64,000 nucleotides of DNA from Candidatus Pantoea bituminis (GTDB taxonomy: Bacteria; Pseudomonadota; Gammaproteobacteria; Enterobacterales; Enterobacteriaceae), in assembly GCF_018842675.1 (NCBI RefSeq), contig NZ_JAGTWO010000004.1:2790001-2854000 (forward strand), given 5' to 3'. The position numbers and the translations under genes were made by a program. Numbering within the stretch: the first letter of the stretch is position 1; each line of letters starts with the position of its first letter. The notes beneath the pieces are model-generated. The model saw only the letters and a program-made list of their open reading frames with translations, had not been told where the DNA came from and did no database searches. This document shows positions 8,574-16,990 of the stretch, piece by piece.

Positions 8574-11500
8574 ATGGCTAAGTTCTTTATCGATCGACCC
8601 ATCTTTGCGTGGGTCCTCGCCATCATCATCATGTTGGCGGGTGTGCTATCGATTCTCAAACTGCCGATAGAGCAATATCCCAATGTTGCGCCGCCGGCAA
8701 TTGAGATTCAGGCCACCTACCCGGGTGCGGATGCGAAAACGCTGCAGGATTCGGTAACGCAGGTTATCGAGCAAAATATGAACGGCATTGACGGACTGAT
8801 GTACATGTCCTCAAGCAGTGATTCATCCGGTACGCTGACGCTGACAATCTCTTTCCAGTCTGGAACTGACGCAGATATTGCCCAGGTTCAGGTGCAGAAC
8901 AAACTGCAACTGGCAATGCCTCTGCTTCCGCAGGAAGTGCAGCAACAGGGGATTCAGGTTAAGAAATCCTCCAGCAGCTTCCTGATGGTGGCCGGTTTCA
9001 TTAGTGATGACGACAGCATGACGCAGAATGATATTTCTGATTATGTTGCCTCCAACATTAAAGATCCGATCAGCCGTACCGCAGGTGTTGGTGATACGCA
9101 GGTGTTTGGTGCGCAGTACGCTATGCGTATCTGGATGGACCCGCATAAGCTGAATAACTATCAGCTGACGCCGGTTGATGTGATCAGCGCGTTGGATACA
9201 CAGAATGCTCAGGTTGCAGCAGGTCAGTTAGGTGGAACGCCACCTGCGCCAGGCCAGCAACTTAACGCATCAATCATCGCGCAGACTCGCTTAACGTCTA
9301 CCGATGAGTTCGGCAAAATCCTGCTGAAAGTGAATCCCGATGGCTCGCAGGTGCGTTTACGTGATGTGGCGAAAATTGAACTCGGCGGTGAAAACTACGA
9401 GATCATCGCACGTTACAACGGCAAACCCGCATCCGGTATCGGTATTAAACTGGCAACCGGTGCTAACGCACTGGATACCGCAGATGCGGTAAAACAAGAA
9501 CTGGCGAAGCTGCAACCGTTCTTCCCTGCTGGCATGAAAGTGGTTTACCCGTACGACACCACACCATTCGTTAAAATTTCCATCTTTGAAGTGGTGAAAA
9601 CCCTGATGGAAGCGATCGTACTGGTGTTCCTGGTCATGTATCTGTTCCTGCAAAACTTCCGCGCCACGTTGATCCCAACGATTGCGGTGCCGGTGGTGTT
9701 GCTGGGTACATTTGCCATTATCAGTGCGTTTGGTTATTCGATAAACACCCTGACGATGTTCGGGATGGTGCTCGCCATCGGCTTGCTGGTGGATGATGCC
9801 ATCGTGGTGGTTGAGAACGTTGAGCGCGTGATGGCGGAAGAGGGATTACCGCCAAAAGAAGCGACCAAACGATCGATGGAGCAGATTCAAGGCGCGCTGG
9901 TGGGTATCGCGCTGGTACTGTCAGCGGTGTTCGTACCGATGGCGTTCTTTGGCGGTTCAACCGGCGTAATTTATCGTCAGTTCTCCATTACCATCGTATC
10001 GGCTATGGCCCTTTCGGTGCTGGTGGCGTTGATTCTGACGCCTGCGCTTTGTGCCACCATGCTGAAACCCATCAAAAAAGGGGACCACGGCAAAACCACT
10101 GGTTTCTTCGGTTGGTTTAACCGTCTGTTCGACAAGAGCACCAACCACTACGTTGACAGTGTGGGTCACATCGTTCGCAGCACCGGTCGCTATTTAGTGA
10201 TTTACCTGGTGATTGTGGTTGGCATGGCTTTCCTGTTCTTACGTCTACCCTCCTCCTTCCTGCCGGAAGAAGATCAGGGCTTGCTGTTAGCTCAGGCATC
10301 GTTGCCTGCAGGTGCCACGCAAGAACGTACCCAGAAAGTGCTGGATCAGGTGACGGATTACTTCCTGACCAAAGAGAAAGACAGCGTTAACTCCGTATTT
10401 ACCGTCAATGGCTTTGGTTTCGCCGGCCGTGGCCAGAATACCGGTATTGCGTTTGTCAGCCTCAAGCCTTGGGATGAACGTGGAAACAGTGATTTGAAAG
10501 TCCCTGCCATCGCCGGACGTGCGATGAAAGCGTTGGGTGCGATCAAAGATGCCATGGTAATTCCGTTTAACCTGCCCGCAATTATCGAATTGGGTAACGC
10601 TACCGGCTTCGACTTTGAACTGATCGATCAGGGCAACCTGGGTCACGATAAGTTAACCGAAGCGCGTAACCAGCTGTTTGGTATGATTGCACAGCACTCT
10701 GACACGCTGGTTGGTGTGCGTCCGAACGGGTTAGAAGATACACCGCAGTACAAACTGACCATCGATCAGGAAAAAGCACAGGCGTTGGGCGTGTCGTTGA
10801 GCGACATCAACACCACACTGGCTGCATCCTGGGGCGGTTCCTACGTCAATGACTTTATTGACCGTGGCCGCGTGAAGAAAGTGTATGTGATGGGTAAAGC
10901 TGATTCACGTATGCTGCCGGATGACATCAGCAAGTGGTACGTGCGCAACAGCAGCGGAACCATGGTGCCCTTCTCGGCCTTCTCATCGGCGAAGTGGCAA
11001 TACGGTTCTCCGCGTCTGGAACGCTATAACGGTCTGCCTGCGATGGAAATCCTTGGTCAGCCTGCGCCAGGTAAAAGTTCTGGTGAAGCGATGAACCTGA
11101 TGGAAGAGTTAGCGTCGAAGCTGCCAACCGGCATCGGCTATGACTGGACCGGCATGTCCTACCAGGAACGTTTGTCAGGAAACCAGGCACCGGCGCTGTA
11201 TGCTATCTCGCTGATTGTGGTTTTCCTCTGTCTCGCCGCTTTGTATGAGAGCTGGTCGATTCCGTTCTCAGTCATGCTGGTGGTACCGCTCGGGGTGGTG
11301 GGTGCGCTGCTCTTCACTACGCTACGTGGCTTGAGTAATGACGTCTACTTTGTAGTGGGGTTACTGACAACCGTTGGCCTCTCGGCTAAGAACGCCATCT
11401 TGATCGTCGAATTCGCGAAGGATTTGATGGATAAAGAGGGCAAAGGCTTGATTGAATCGACGCTGGAAGCATCACGTATGCGTCTGCGTCCAATCCTGAT

Positions 11501-11729
11501 GACCTCGCTTGCCTTTATCCTTGGCGTAATGCCTCTGGCGATCAGTACAGGCGCGGGTTCCGGCGCACAGAACGCAGTAGGTACAGGCGTAATGGGCGGC
11601 ATGGTAACGGCTACCGCGCTGGCTATCTTCTTTGTTCCGGTATTCTTTGTCGTGGTGCGTCGCCGCTTCGGCAAGAACAAAGCCGAAATTGAAAAAGGCC
11701 ATCCGGTCGAACATACCCAATCACACTAA
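8574..11729 (+). CDS. acrB: AcrB, RND multidrug efflux transporter
   Basis: 1051-residue inner-membrane proton/drug antiporter of the HAE1 RND family. It starts [17 protein letters not shown] as in E. coli (1049). The proton-relay aspartates are in [18 protein letters not shown] (about residues 407-408). Lys940-equivalent context is [19 protein letters not shown], and the C-terminal half carries [13 protein letters not shown]. Two large periplasmic loops separate TM1-2 and TM7-8. The [11 protein letters not shown] stretch (about 615) is the switch-loop region of AcrB. It is preceded by acrA in an operon and followed by an intrinsic terminator. No frameshift or truncation. Confidence 0.98.
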   Translation: MAKFFIDRPIFAWVLAIIIMLAGVLSILKLPIEQYPNVAPPAIEIQATYPGADAKTLQDSVTQVIEQNMNGIDGLMYMSSSSDSSGTLTLTISFQSGTDADIAQVQVQNKLQLAMPLLPQEVQQQGIQVKKSSSSFLMVAGFISDDDSMTQNDISDYVASNIKDPISRTAGVGDTQVFGAQYAMRIWMDPHKLNNYQLTPVDVISALDTQNAQVAAGQLGGTPPAPGQQLNASIIAQTRLTSTDEFGKILLKVNPDGSQVRLRDVAKIELGGENYEIIARYNGKPASGIGIKLATGANALDTADAVKQELAKLQPFFPAGMKVVYPYDTTPFVKISIFEVVKTLMEAIVLVFLVMYLFLQNFRATLIPTIAVPVVLLGTFAIISAFGYSINTLTMFGMVLAIGLLVDDAIVVVENVERVMAEEGLPPKEATKRSMEQIQGALVGIALVLSAVFVPMAFFGGSTGVIYRQFSITIVSAMALSVLVALILTPALCATMLKPIKKGDHGKTTGFFGWFNRLFDKSTNHYVDSVGHIVRSTGRYLVIYLVIVVGMAFLFLRLPSSFLPEEDQGLLLAQASLPAGATQERTQKVLDQVTDYFLTKEKDSVNSVFTVNGFGFAGRGQNTGIAFVSLKPWDERGNSDLKVPAIAGRAMKALGAIKDAMVIPFNLPAIIELGNATGFDFELIDQGNLGHDKLTEARNQLFGMIAQHSDTLVGVRPNGLEDTPQYKLTIDQEKAQALGVSLSDINTTLAASWGGSYVNDFIDRGRVKKVYVMGKADSRMLPDDISKWYVRNSSGTMVPFSAFSSAKWQYGSPRLERYNGLPAMEILGQPAPGKSSGEAMNLMEELASKLPTGIGYDWTGMSYQERLSGNQAPALYAISLIVVFLCLAALYESWSIPFSVMLVVPLGVVGALLFTTLRGLSNDVYFVVGLLTTVGLSAKNAILIVEFAKDLMDKEGKGLIESTLEASRMRLRPILMTSLAFILGVMPLAISTGAGSGAQNAVGTGVMGGMVTATALAIFFVPVFFVVVRRRFGKNKAEIEKGHPVEHTQSH

Positions 11730-11741
11730 GGTGTGATGCTA

Positions 11742-11766
11742 AAAGGCCGCGCAAGCGGCCTTTTTT
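11742..11766 (+). terminator. Intrinsic terminator after acrB
   Basis: AAGGCCGC, short loop, GCGGCCTT followed by TTTT, starting 13 bases after the acrB stop codon. A classic G/C stem with a U tract. Confidence 0.85.
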
Positions 11767-11860
11767 ATTGCCTGCGAAACCCGCCACTTTCCGTTCTCAC
11801 ACGCTTCGTTAATCGTATTTTTTCTTCGGTTGCATTGAGGCATCTGACGGCGCATAATAT

Positions 11861-11875
11861 TGTTATATTATAACA
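11861..11875. promoter_or_regulatory. Zur-like box upstream of rpmE2-rpmJ2
   Basis: Perfect 15-base palindrome TGTTATATTATAACA, 18 bases before the rpmE2 ATG. It fits the enterobacterial Zur operator pattern (A/T-rich TGTTATA-type arms), and the E. coli homologue ykgMO is Zur-repressed. The same TGTTAT-N3-ATAACA arrangement recurs at 14860-14874 in front of the zinc importer operon. Confidence 0.8.
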
Positions 11876-11893
11876 TTACATAAAGGTGAGTTT

Positions 11894-12148
11894 ATGAAAG
11901 CCAATATTCATCCGCAATATCGTCAGGTGGTATTCCATGACACTTCAGCTGATGCCTGGTTCAAAATCGGTTCGACGATTAAAACCGATCGCACCGTGGA
12001 GTTTAGGGGCGAGACGCTGCCCTACGTGACGCTGGATGTCTCATCTGCCTCACATGTTCATTACACCGGTAAACAGAAAGATTTCACCAAAGAAGGCAGC
12101 ACAGCACGCTTCAACCAGCGTTTCGGTCGCTTTCTGGGACGCCAATAA
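11894..12148 (+). CDS. rpmE2: Ribosomal protein L31 type B (zinc-independent)
   Basis: 84-residue L31 paralogue (YkgM type) that replaces zinc-binding L31 in the 50S subunit when zinc is scarce, releasing zinc. It starts [16 protein letters not shown] and contains GSTIKTD and the C-terminal [14 protein letters not shown] that define the type. It has no CXXC zinc ribbon, which supports the type-B assignment. A ribosome site (AAAGGTGAG) precedes the ATG. A Zur-like palindrome lies directly upstream, and rpmJ2 follows after 13 bases. In E. coli the pair is elsewhere in the genome; here it lies between acrB and the zinc importer genes. Confidence 0.95.
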   Translation: MKANIHPQYRQVVFHDTSADAWFKIGSTIKTDRTVEFRGETLPYVTLDVSSASHVHYTGKQKDFTKEGSTARFNQRFGRFLGRQ

Positions 12149-12161
12149 CAGGAGATAAATC

Positions 12162-12302
12162 ATGCAGGTATTGAGTTCGCTGCGTTCCGCTAAACATCGT
12201 CATAAAGATTGCAAAGTGGTGCGACGCAAAGGTCGTATTTATGTGATTTGTAAAACCAATCCGCGCTTTAAAGCGGTGCAGGGAAGAAAGAAAAAACACT
12301 AG
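12162..12302 (+). CDS. rpmJ2: Ribosomal protein L36 type B (zinc-independent)
   Basis: 46-residue L36 paralogue (YkgO type): [37 protein letters not shown], then a basic tail. It lacks the full C-C-C-H zinc set of standard L36 and is the zinc-free substitute used under starvation. It has the same length as the E. coli protein. An AGGAGA ribosome site lies seven bases before the ATG. It is second gene of a two-gene operon with rpmE2 and is followed by a strong palindromic terminator shared with the convergent importer operon. Confidence 0.94.
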   Translation: MQVLSSLRSAKHRHKDCKVVRRKGRIYVICKTNPRFKAVQGRKKKH

Positions 12303-12319
12303 GATGTGTCGTGATGATT

Positions 12320-12343
12320 GGCCGGGAATTCCCGGCCTTTTTT
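12320..12343. terminator. Terminator between rpmJ2 and the zinc importer operon
   Basis: Perfect 18-base palindrome GGCCGGGAATTCCCGGCC followed on the plus strand by TTTTTT. It lies between convergent genes and may serve both directions, though the U tract favours the plus strand. Confidence 0.85.
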
Positions 12344-12347
12344 ATGC

Positions 12348-13226
12348 TTAACGCATGCTGCCCAACATGGCATTAACGTTATGTTTAAAGGCGGTCTCAT
12401 AAGTTGCAGCCGGACCAGATGCGGCAGAAAGCGCTTCGGGATAAAGTTCACCGCCAGGCTGTGCGCCGGTCGCGCTGGCAATTTGTTTCACCAGACGGGG
12501 ATCGGTCTGATTCTCGATAAAGTAGCTGTTGATGTGCTGCTGTTTTAATTGATCAATCAAACTGCCGACATCGCTCGCGCTGGCTTCTGCTTCCGTTGAA
12601 AATCCAACCGGGGCCAGAAAATTAACGTCATAACGCTGTCCGAAATAGCCGAAGGCATCGTGGCTGGTTAATACCTTCCGTTTCTCTAACGGAATGGCCT
12701 GAAAAGCCTTTTTTGCCCAGCTATCGAGTTTTTTAAGCTGCTGAATATAATTTTCGCCACGCTGACGAATCGCAGCGGCATCATCAGGATCGGCTTTGAT
12801 TAATGCATTCATCACATTCGTTGCGTAAATCACCCCATTTTGCATGCTGTTCCATGCATGCGGATCGGTAATACTTTTGCCCTCTTCCTCCATGCTACGC
12901 GTCGTTACACCGCGAGAAGCCACGACGGGCTGACCTTTATAGCCTGATGCTGTCACCAGGCGATCCATCCATCCTTCCAGCCCTAAACCACTGACGAAAA
13001 CCACATCAGCTTTTGACAGCGCCAGGCTGTCTTGTGGTGTCGGCTCAAAAGTATGAGGATCGCCATCTGGCCCTACCAGACTTTTTACTTTTACCTGATC
13101 GCCGCCAACCTGCTTAACGATGTCAGCCAGCACAGTGAAACTGGCTACGGCATTTACAGTTTTAGCCATGGAAAATGGGCTGATCGCCATCACGCCGATC
13201 GCCAGGCTAACCGGTAACTTTTTCAT
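12348..13226 (-). CDS. Zinc-type ABC transporter substrate-binding protein (cluster A-I)
   Basis: 292-residue periplasmic metal-binding protein with a signal peptide ending near SPFSMA/KTVNA (about residue 21). Probable ligands are His58 (GDPHTFEP), His123 (DPHAWNS) and His189 (SHDAFGYF). A histidine at the third position is typical of zinc-binding members; manganese/iron SitA-like members have glutamate there. It lacks the long His-rich loop of ZnuA, so it is a second, ZnuA-unlike importer. AAGAGG precedes the ATG. It is the last gene of an operon (micro-ORF, ATPase, permease, binding protein) that begins at a Zur-like box and ends convergent to rpmE2-rpmJ2. Zinc specificity is inferred from ligands and context, not shown. 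Confidence 0.9.
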   Translation of the reverse strand: MKKLPVSLAIGVMAISPFSMAKTVNAVASFTVLADIVKQVGGDQVKVKSLVGPDGDPHTFEPTPQDSLALSKADVVFVSGLGLEGWMDRLVTASGYKGQPVVASRGVTTRSMEEEGKSITDPHAWNSMQNGVIYATNVMNALIKADPDDAAAIRQRGENYIQQLKKLDSWAKKAFQAIPLEKRKVLTSHDAFGYFGQRYDVNFLAPVGFSTEAEASASDVGSLIDQLKQQHINSYFIENQTDPRLVKQIASATGAQPGGELYPEALSAASGPAATYETAFKHNVNAMLGSMR

Positions 13227-13240
13227 AAAAACCTCTTAAA

Positions 13241-14080
13241 TTAATGGCGGTGCAAAATGCCACCGCACGGCCCTGTCAAAATAGAAATGAAAAACAGCAT
13301 GGCGGCACTCAGCACCACCGCCGGTCCAGCGGGCAGTGAAAAATGCCAGGAAAGAATCAATCCAATAAATGAAGCGATCACGGCTAACAGCATGGCAGTG
13401 GCGAGCATGGCAACCAGATGACGACTCCAGAAACGAGCACTTGCCGCGGGTAACATCATCAATCCTACCGACATCAAGGTGCCCAACACCTGAAAGCCAG
13501 CAACCAGGTTCAGCACCACCAACATCAGAAAAAGGCCATGCACCAGCGGCGCGCTCCATTTACCCTGTGCACGTAAAAAATCGGGGTCGAACGCGTCAAT
13601 CACTAAAGGCCGGTAGATCAGCGCCAACATCAGCAAGGTAAAAGCAGCAATGCCACCGACCAGCAGCAATGCCGGGTTGTCTACCGCCAGCAGCGAACCA
13701 AACAGCACATGTAACAGATCGACGCTCGAGCCTCGCAGTGACACCAATGTCACCCCTAACGCCAGCGAACCAAGATAGAAACCGGCAAAACTGGCATCTT
13801 CTTTTAGCGGCGTGTAACGGCTGACTGCGCCTGATAGCAACGCCACGGCTAAGCCCGCGATCAAGCCACCAATGCCCATCGCGACTAATGAAAGTCCTGA
13901 GATCAAATAACCGATGGCTGCGCCCGGCAACACCGCATGTGATAACGCGTCACCAATCAAACTCATCCTTCGTAACGAAAGGAACACGCCGAGTGGCGTC
14001 GCGCTAACGGCTAAAGCGATGCAGGCAACCAGCGCACGGCGCATGAAACCAAATTCAAGAAAGGGTTGAAGCAGCGTCAC
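13241..14080 (-). CDS. Metal ABC transporter permease (ZnuB/ABC-3 family)
   Basis: 279-residue inner-membrane permease of the ABC-3 family. Visible: family motif SLRRMSLIGDALSHAVLPG (about residues 36-54), repeated hydrophobic segments giving about eight membrane helices, and the conserved QVLGTLMSVGLMMLPAA segment (about 198-214). The start is GTG overlapping the ATPase stop (GTGA), so translation is probably coupled. The binding-protein gene starts 14 bases after the stop. The C terminus is GGILHRH. Role: membrane channel of a zinc-type importer; substrate is inferred from the Zur-like box and the binding-protein ligands. Confidence 0.93.
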   Translation of the reverse strand: MTLLQPFLEFGFMRRALVACIALAVSATPLGVFLSLRRMSLIGDALSHAVLPGAAIGYLISGLSLVAMGIGGLIAGLAVALLSGAVSRYTPLKEDASFAGFYLGSLALGVTLVSLRGSSVDLLHVLFGSLLAVDNPALLLVGGIAAFTLLMLALIYRPLVIDAFDPDFLRAQGKWSAPLVHGLFLMLVVLNLVAGFQVLGTLMSVGLMMLPAASARFWSRHLVAMLATAMLLAVIASFIGLILSWHFSLPAGPAVVLSAAMLFFISILTGPCGGILHRH

Positions 14081-14745
14081 GGTGCCACTCTCCGTAACGG
14101 CAGTGAATGTGTCGGCATTTGGCTATGGGAAGCGTCATCCATCGACAAAACATCTGTGAAATAACGTGCGACTAAGGGGCGATCGTGAAGAACCACCAGC
14201 AAGGTGGTACCCGCTTGCTGCTGCTGCTGCAGGATTGACATGAGCAAAGTAACCGTTTGGCTGTCGATACCATTAAAGGGCTCATCCAGCAGCCATAGAC
14301 GACTGCGTTGTAACATCAGGCGAGCAAACAGAACGCGTTGTAATTGTCCACCTGACAAGGTCGCTGGCTGCGCATCGGCATAATCCATCATTTGTACCGC
14401 TTCAAGCGCCAGCCAAATCTCTTTACGCGAAGCACGAGTAATGCCGCCGAACCAACCACAGCGCGGCCAGCAGCCAATCGAAACCAACTCAAATACGGTT
14501 AGCGGGAAACGCGTTTCCAGCTCGGTACGTTGTGGCAGCCAACCCCTCTCTTTTCGCGGTAGCAATAGCTCGCATTGTCCTGATATGGGCGGCAGTAAAC
14601 CGGCAATAGTTTTTAATAAGGTCGATTTTCCGCTGCCATTGGCACCCATTAATGCTGTCATGCTGCCTGCTAACAGCTGACCCGTGATCACGGGGGTAAC
14701 GGCCTGACCCTGATAGCCTGCACGAAGCGATTTAAAAACAATCAT
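14077..14745 (-). CDS. Metal ABC transporter ATP-binding protein
   Basis: 222-residue ABC ATPase. Walker A is GANGSGKST (about residues 36-44), the signature is LSGGQLQRV (about 130-138), Walker B is LWLLDEPFNGID and the switch histidine is in VVLHD. I start at MIVFKSLRAGYQG: this ATG overlaps the stop codon of the upstream 34-residue ORF (ATGA) and the downstream stop overlaps the permease GTG, so the whole operon is tightly coupled. Similar in arrangement to ZnuC but shorter, lacking the ZnuC C-terminal extension. Confidence 0.93.
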   Translation of the reverse strand: MIVFKSLRAGYQGQAVTPVITGQLLAGSMTALMGANGSGKSTLLKTIAGLLPPISGQCELLLPRKERGWLPQRTELETRFPLTVFELVSIGCWPRCGWFGGITRASRKEIWLALEAVQMMDYADAQPATLSGGQLQRVLFARLMLQRSRLWLLDEPFNGIDSQTVTLLMSILQQQQQAGTTLLVVLHDRPLVARYFTDVLSMDDASHSQMPTHSLPLRRVAP

Positions 14746-14846
14746 TGATACATTCCCCACTCCATCGCACAGCTAAGCAGTGCAATCAGTGCCAACGCGA
14801 TAAGCAATCGTCTGTTCAACGACAGCAGTAATCCACTGTGATTCAT
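14742..14846 (-). CDS. 34-residue predicted membrane micro-protein leading the zinc importer operon
   Basis: Not recognised. The ORF reads MNHSGLLLSLNRRLLIALAL and continues IALLSCAMEWGMYQ. It has a single hydrophobic segment (about residues 14-26) with a preceding NRR, and Cys26. Support for it being real: an AGGTG ribosome site six bases before the ATG, a Zur-like palindrome 13 bases upstream of the start, and a four-base ATGA overlap with the ATPase gene, as between the other genes of the operon. It could be a small transporter-associated membrane protein or only a translational leader for the ATPase. The function is unknown; no family name is claimed. Confidence 0.6.
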   Translation of the reverse strand: MNHSGLLLSLNRRLLIALALIALLSCAMEWGMYQ

Positions 14847-14859
14847 AATCGCACCTAAA

Positions 14860-14874
14860 TGTTATAACATAACA
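14860..14874. promoter_or_regulatory. Zur-like box upstream of the zinc importer operon
   Basis: TGTTATAACATAACA: arms TGTTAT and ATAACA around AAC, the same geometry as the box at 11861-11875. It lies 13 bases upstream of the micro-ORF ATG, a position suited to repression. Confidence 0.75.
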
Positions 14875-15094
14875 ATTATGATACGCGATTCTTTTGTCAG
14901 GGAAGTGTTCAAAATGTTTCAAAAGATAACGTAGCGGGCAATTTATTGAGGGCAGGAAATCATTAAATTAGATTATAATCAATAAGTTAAATAATAACCT
15001 ATCTCAGCTATCGTTCGTCCGCTCAGTATCTCGCTTGCAAACTTCTTGCAGAACATTAATCATAGGTTTATCAATTGTAATTACAGACCCTGAT

Positions 15095-15445
15095 ATGCTG
15101 CATATTGAATGTGATATTGCACCTGGCGAAACAGATATCGCTAAAATAGAAACGATCATTCAGCGGAATATTCTCAAAATAGCGGAACCGCTAGCCGGAG
15201 ATTTACAGTGGTATTCACACAATGCCCTGTTAGTTCCAGAGAGTTTTAAAATAAATTCAATAGAAGTTGTCGGGCCGAATAGATTTAAAATGCTTTACCA
15301 TTTTGATTGGAATTTATTTAGTCCGTGTTTGGATCTAAATGAAACCATGACGCAAAAAGAGCAGGTAATGTTTCAAATCGTGCCCGGTGCGCTGGCGTTT
15401 GAGCTAATTGACAATACGCGTCCTTCTCCCGCCGACGAATTGTAA
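15095..15445 (+). CDS. Hypothetical protein in an A/T-rich patch
   Basis: Not recognised. A 116-residue ORF from ATG at 15095 (MLHIECDIAPGETD); a TTG at 15035 would add 20 residues, and neither has a clear ribosome site. The protein is soluble-looking: no signal peptide or membrane span, acidic, with the segments NSIEVVGPNRFKMLYHFDW and MTQKEQVMFQIVPGALAFEL. Codons are noticeably A/T-rich (ATA, AAA, TTT, GAA) compared with flanking genes, suggesting acquired or weakly selected DNA. It lies between the zinc importer and tomB, where E. coli has nothing. The region 14875-15094 upstream is A/T-rich with no other gene seen. Confidence 0.55.
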   Translation: MLHIECDIAPGETDIAKIETIIQRNILKIAEPLAGDLQWYSHNALLVPESFKINSIEVVGPNRFKMLYHFDWNLFSPCLDLNETMTQKEQVMFQIVPGALAFELIDNTRPSPADEL

Positions 15446-15593
15446 TATTTAGTAATGGAGGTGAGCAAAACTAATGGTTTTACACTATATTTAAAGCACT
15501 CCGTTTATTAACAGCTCTATATAATCGCTTCCTGGCCGCTTTGCTTTATCACCCCGCATCGCGGTAACTGTGCTTGCTACGGAGGGGAAAAAG

Positions 15594-15971
15594 ATGGACG
15601 AATACTCACCGAAACGGCATGATATTGCCCAGCTCAAATATCTGTGTGAGAGCCTGTTTGACGAAAGTATGGCAACGTTGACTGATAGCCATCATGGCTG
15701 GGTTAATGACCCCACTTCTGAAAGCAATTTACAACTCAATGATCTGATTGAGCATATCGCCTCTTTCACGATGAATTACAAAATTAAGCATGTTGAAGAT
15801 GAAGCGCTGATTTCGCAAATCGATGAATATCTTGACGATACCTTTATGTTGTTCAGTAATTACGGTATCAATACGCAAGATCTCCAACGATGGCAACGTT
15901 CAGCTAAACGCTTATTTAATCTGTTCACTGAAGAGTGCGCTTTTCTCCAGCAACCAAGCCATTCGTTATAG
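15594..15971 (+). CDS. tomB: TomB (YbaJ), Hha-neutralising protein
   Basis: 125-residue acidic protein of the TomB/YbaJ family (124 in E. coli), starting MDEYSPKRHDIAQLKYLCES behind GGAGGGG. Conserved landmarks are SHHGWVNDPTS, DLIEHIASFTMNYKIK and EYLDDTFMLFSNYGI. TomB is reported to antagonise Hha toxicity through oxidation of an Hha cysteine, and to modulate biofilm formation. It is upstream of hha with 24 bases between, as in E. coli. A TATAAT-like element at 15520-15525 lies about 70 bases upstream, but no convincing -35 was found. Confidence 0.93.
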   Translation: MDEYSPKRHDIAQLKYLCESLFDESMATLTDSHHGWVNDPTSESNLQLNDLIEHIASFTMNYKIKHVEDEALISQIDEYLDDTFMLFSNYGINTQDLQRWQRSAKRLFNLFTEECAFLQQPSHSL

Positions 15972-15995
15972 TACTTACGTGAGAACGGTTTATTT

Positions 15996-16210
15996 ATGAA
16001 CAAAGCCCTAACTAAAACGGATTATTTGATGCGACTGCGTCGTTGTCGCTCAATCGATACCCTTGAAAGGGTCATTGAAAAAATAAGTACGAATTACCTG
16101 ACAACGAACTAGCCGTATTTTACTCTGCAGCCGATCATCGTTTAGCTGAACTGACAATGAATAAGCTTTACGACAAAGTTCCCGTTTCGGTGTGGAAATT
16201 CGTACGTTAG
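15996..16210 (+). CDS. hha: Hha, H-NS-partner modulator of gene expression, apparent frameshift
   Basis: Hha family nucleoid protein that binds H-NS and silences horizontally acquired genes. The first half reads [20 protein letters not shown] and ERVIEK. Then a run of six A (16078-16083) puts the text out of frame; with seven A it continues [34 protein letters not shown] and VSVWKFVR, the standard Hha C terminus, and gives 71 residues (72 in E. coli). The frameshift is one of a series of single-base losses in this window and is probably a sequence error. It forms a unit with tomB. Confidence 0.92.
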
Positions 16211-16264
16211 TCCTTCACTGCTTTACGTCTTTTCCCTACAACGCATCTATCCAGACTTAATAAT

Positions 16265-16319
16265 CTCGCCTGCCGGCAATGGATCGGCCTCAGGCGAGTT
16301 TCGCCTGTCTGCTTTTTTT
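16265..16319 (+). terminator. Candidate terminator after tomB-hha
   Basis: Perfect 8-bp stem CTCGCCTG (16265-16272) / CAGGCGAG (16291-16298), with a further inner GCCGG/CGGC pairing and a T7 run 15 bases later (16313-16319). The distance between stem and U tract makes it imperfect. Confidence 0.4.
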
Positions 16320-16359
16320 GAGCATCGTTTTTTGAGTAGAAAGAGGGGAGGATAAAATT

Positions 16360-16473
16360 GGGTGGGGGCCCTGCCAGCTACATCCCGGCACACGCGTCAC
16401 CTGCTGCGGCTGCTTCCTTCCGGACCTGACCGAGTTCACAAGCTAGCATTGCGGGAGAACCAACAGGGCCCCC
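16360..16473 (-). ncRNA. ffs: 4.5S RNA of the signal recognition particle
   Basis: 114 bases, equal to the E. coli length. On the minus strand it opens with GGGGGCCCTGTTGGTTCTCC and closes with TAGCTGGCAGGGCCCCCACC. The SRP domain-IV loop with GGTCAGGTCCGGAAGGAAGC is intact and is the Ffh binding site. The ends pair to form the long hairpin. It sits between hha and atl as in E. coli. The small RNA binds Ffh to target membrane proteins co-translationally. Confidence 0.97.
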
Positions 16474-16638
16474 ATTGATAGCCCTCATTACGAGAGCGCA
16501 GGCATTATCGGGGAAGCCCTTGGCAATTGCAAGCGCAGACGGGATGACCGTTGCTTTCTTGAACAACAAGCACTTCCACGCATTCCCTCTCGTCTGTCAT
16601 GCTAAAGTTGAAGCCATTTTTTGCGACAGGACAAGCAG

Positions 16639-16950
16639 ATGGACCAACCCGACAGCTTTCAGCAACGTATCTGGCAAATTGTCGCCGCCATTCCAGCCGG
16701 TAAGGTCATCACTTACGGTGAAATTGCCCAACTTGCAGGTTCGCCCCGAGCGGCAAGACAAGTTGGCGGCGTGTTAAAGCGCCTGCCTGCAGGCAGCACT
16801 TTGCCCTGGCATAGGGTGGTTAACCGTCACGGCACAATTTCATTGCAAGGTGATGACCTGTTTCGGCAACGCGATGCGCTGGAAGCCGAAGGTATTGAGG
16901 TCAGCGATGAGGGAAAGATTGCGTTGGAAAAATATCGTTGGTGCTATTAA
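16639..16950 (+). CDS. atl: Alkyltransferase-like protein Atl (YbaZ)
   Basis: 103-residue alkyltransferase-like protein. It resembles the C-terminal domain of O6-alkylguanine transferases (ITYGEIAQLAGSPRAARQVG and LPWHRVVNRHG), but the active-site PCHR is PWHR: tryptophan replaces the methyl-accepting cysteine. Such proteins bind O6-alkylguanine lesions without repairing them and direct them to nucleotide excision repair. I start at MDQPDSFQQ. E. coli Atl has a longer N terminus that is not conserved. It is followed by a bidirectional hairpin and the convergent ybaY. Confidence 0.93.
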   Translation: MDQPDSFQQRIWQIVAAIPAGKVITYGEIAQLAGSPRAARQVGGVLKRLPAGSTLPWHRVVNRHGTISLQGDDLFRQRDALEAEGIEVSDEGKIALEKYRWCY

Positions 16951-16958
16951 TTAATAAA

Positions 16959-16984
16959 TTTGGGGCGAACGGCGTCGCCCCAAA
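16959..16984. terminator. Hairpin between convergent atl and ybaY
   Basis: Perfect 10-bp stem TTTGGGGCGA / TCGCCCCAAA with loop ACGGCG. It begins 9 bases after the atl stop and ends 7 bases before the ybaY stop, with A/T arms suiting bidirectional termination. Confidence 0.7.
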
Positions 16985-16990
16985 ACAGCG

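Noticed and set aside
14077..14080. Frameshift between importer ATPase and permease
   Set aside because: The overlap is a normal GTGA start/stop coupling with both proteins of full family length.
15455..15511. 18-codon ORF beginning ATGGAGGTGAGC before tomB
   Set aside because: No ribosome site upstream of the ATG, very short, no context support.
15594..16210. tomB-hha as a new toxin-antitoxin system
   Set aside because: This pair is already described in E. coli; position and sequence are conventional.
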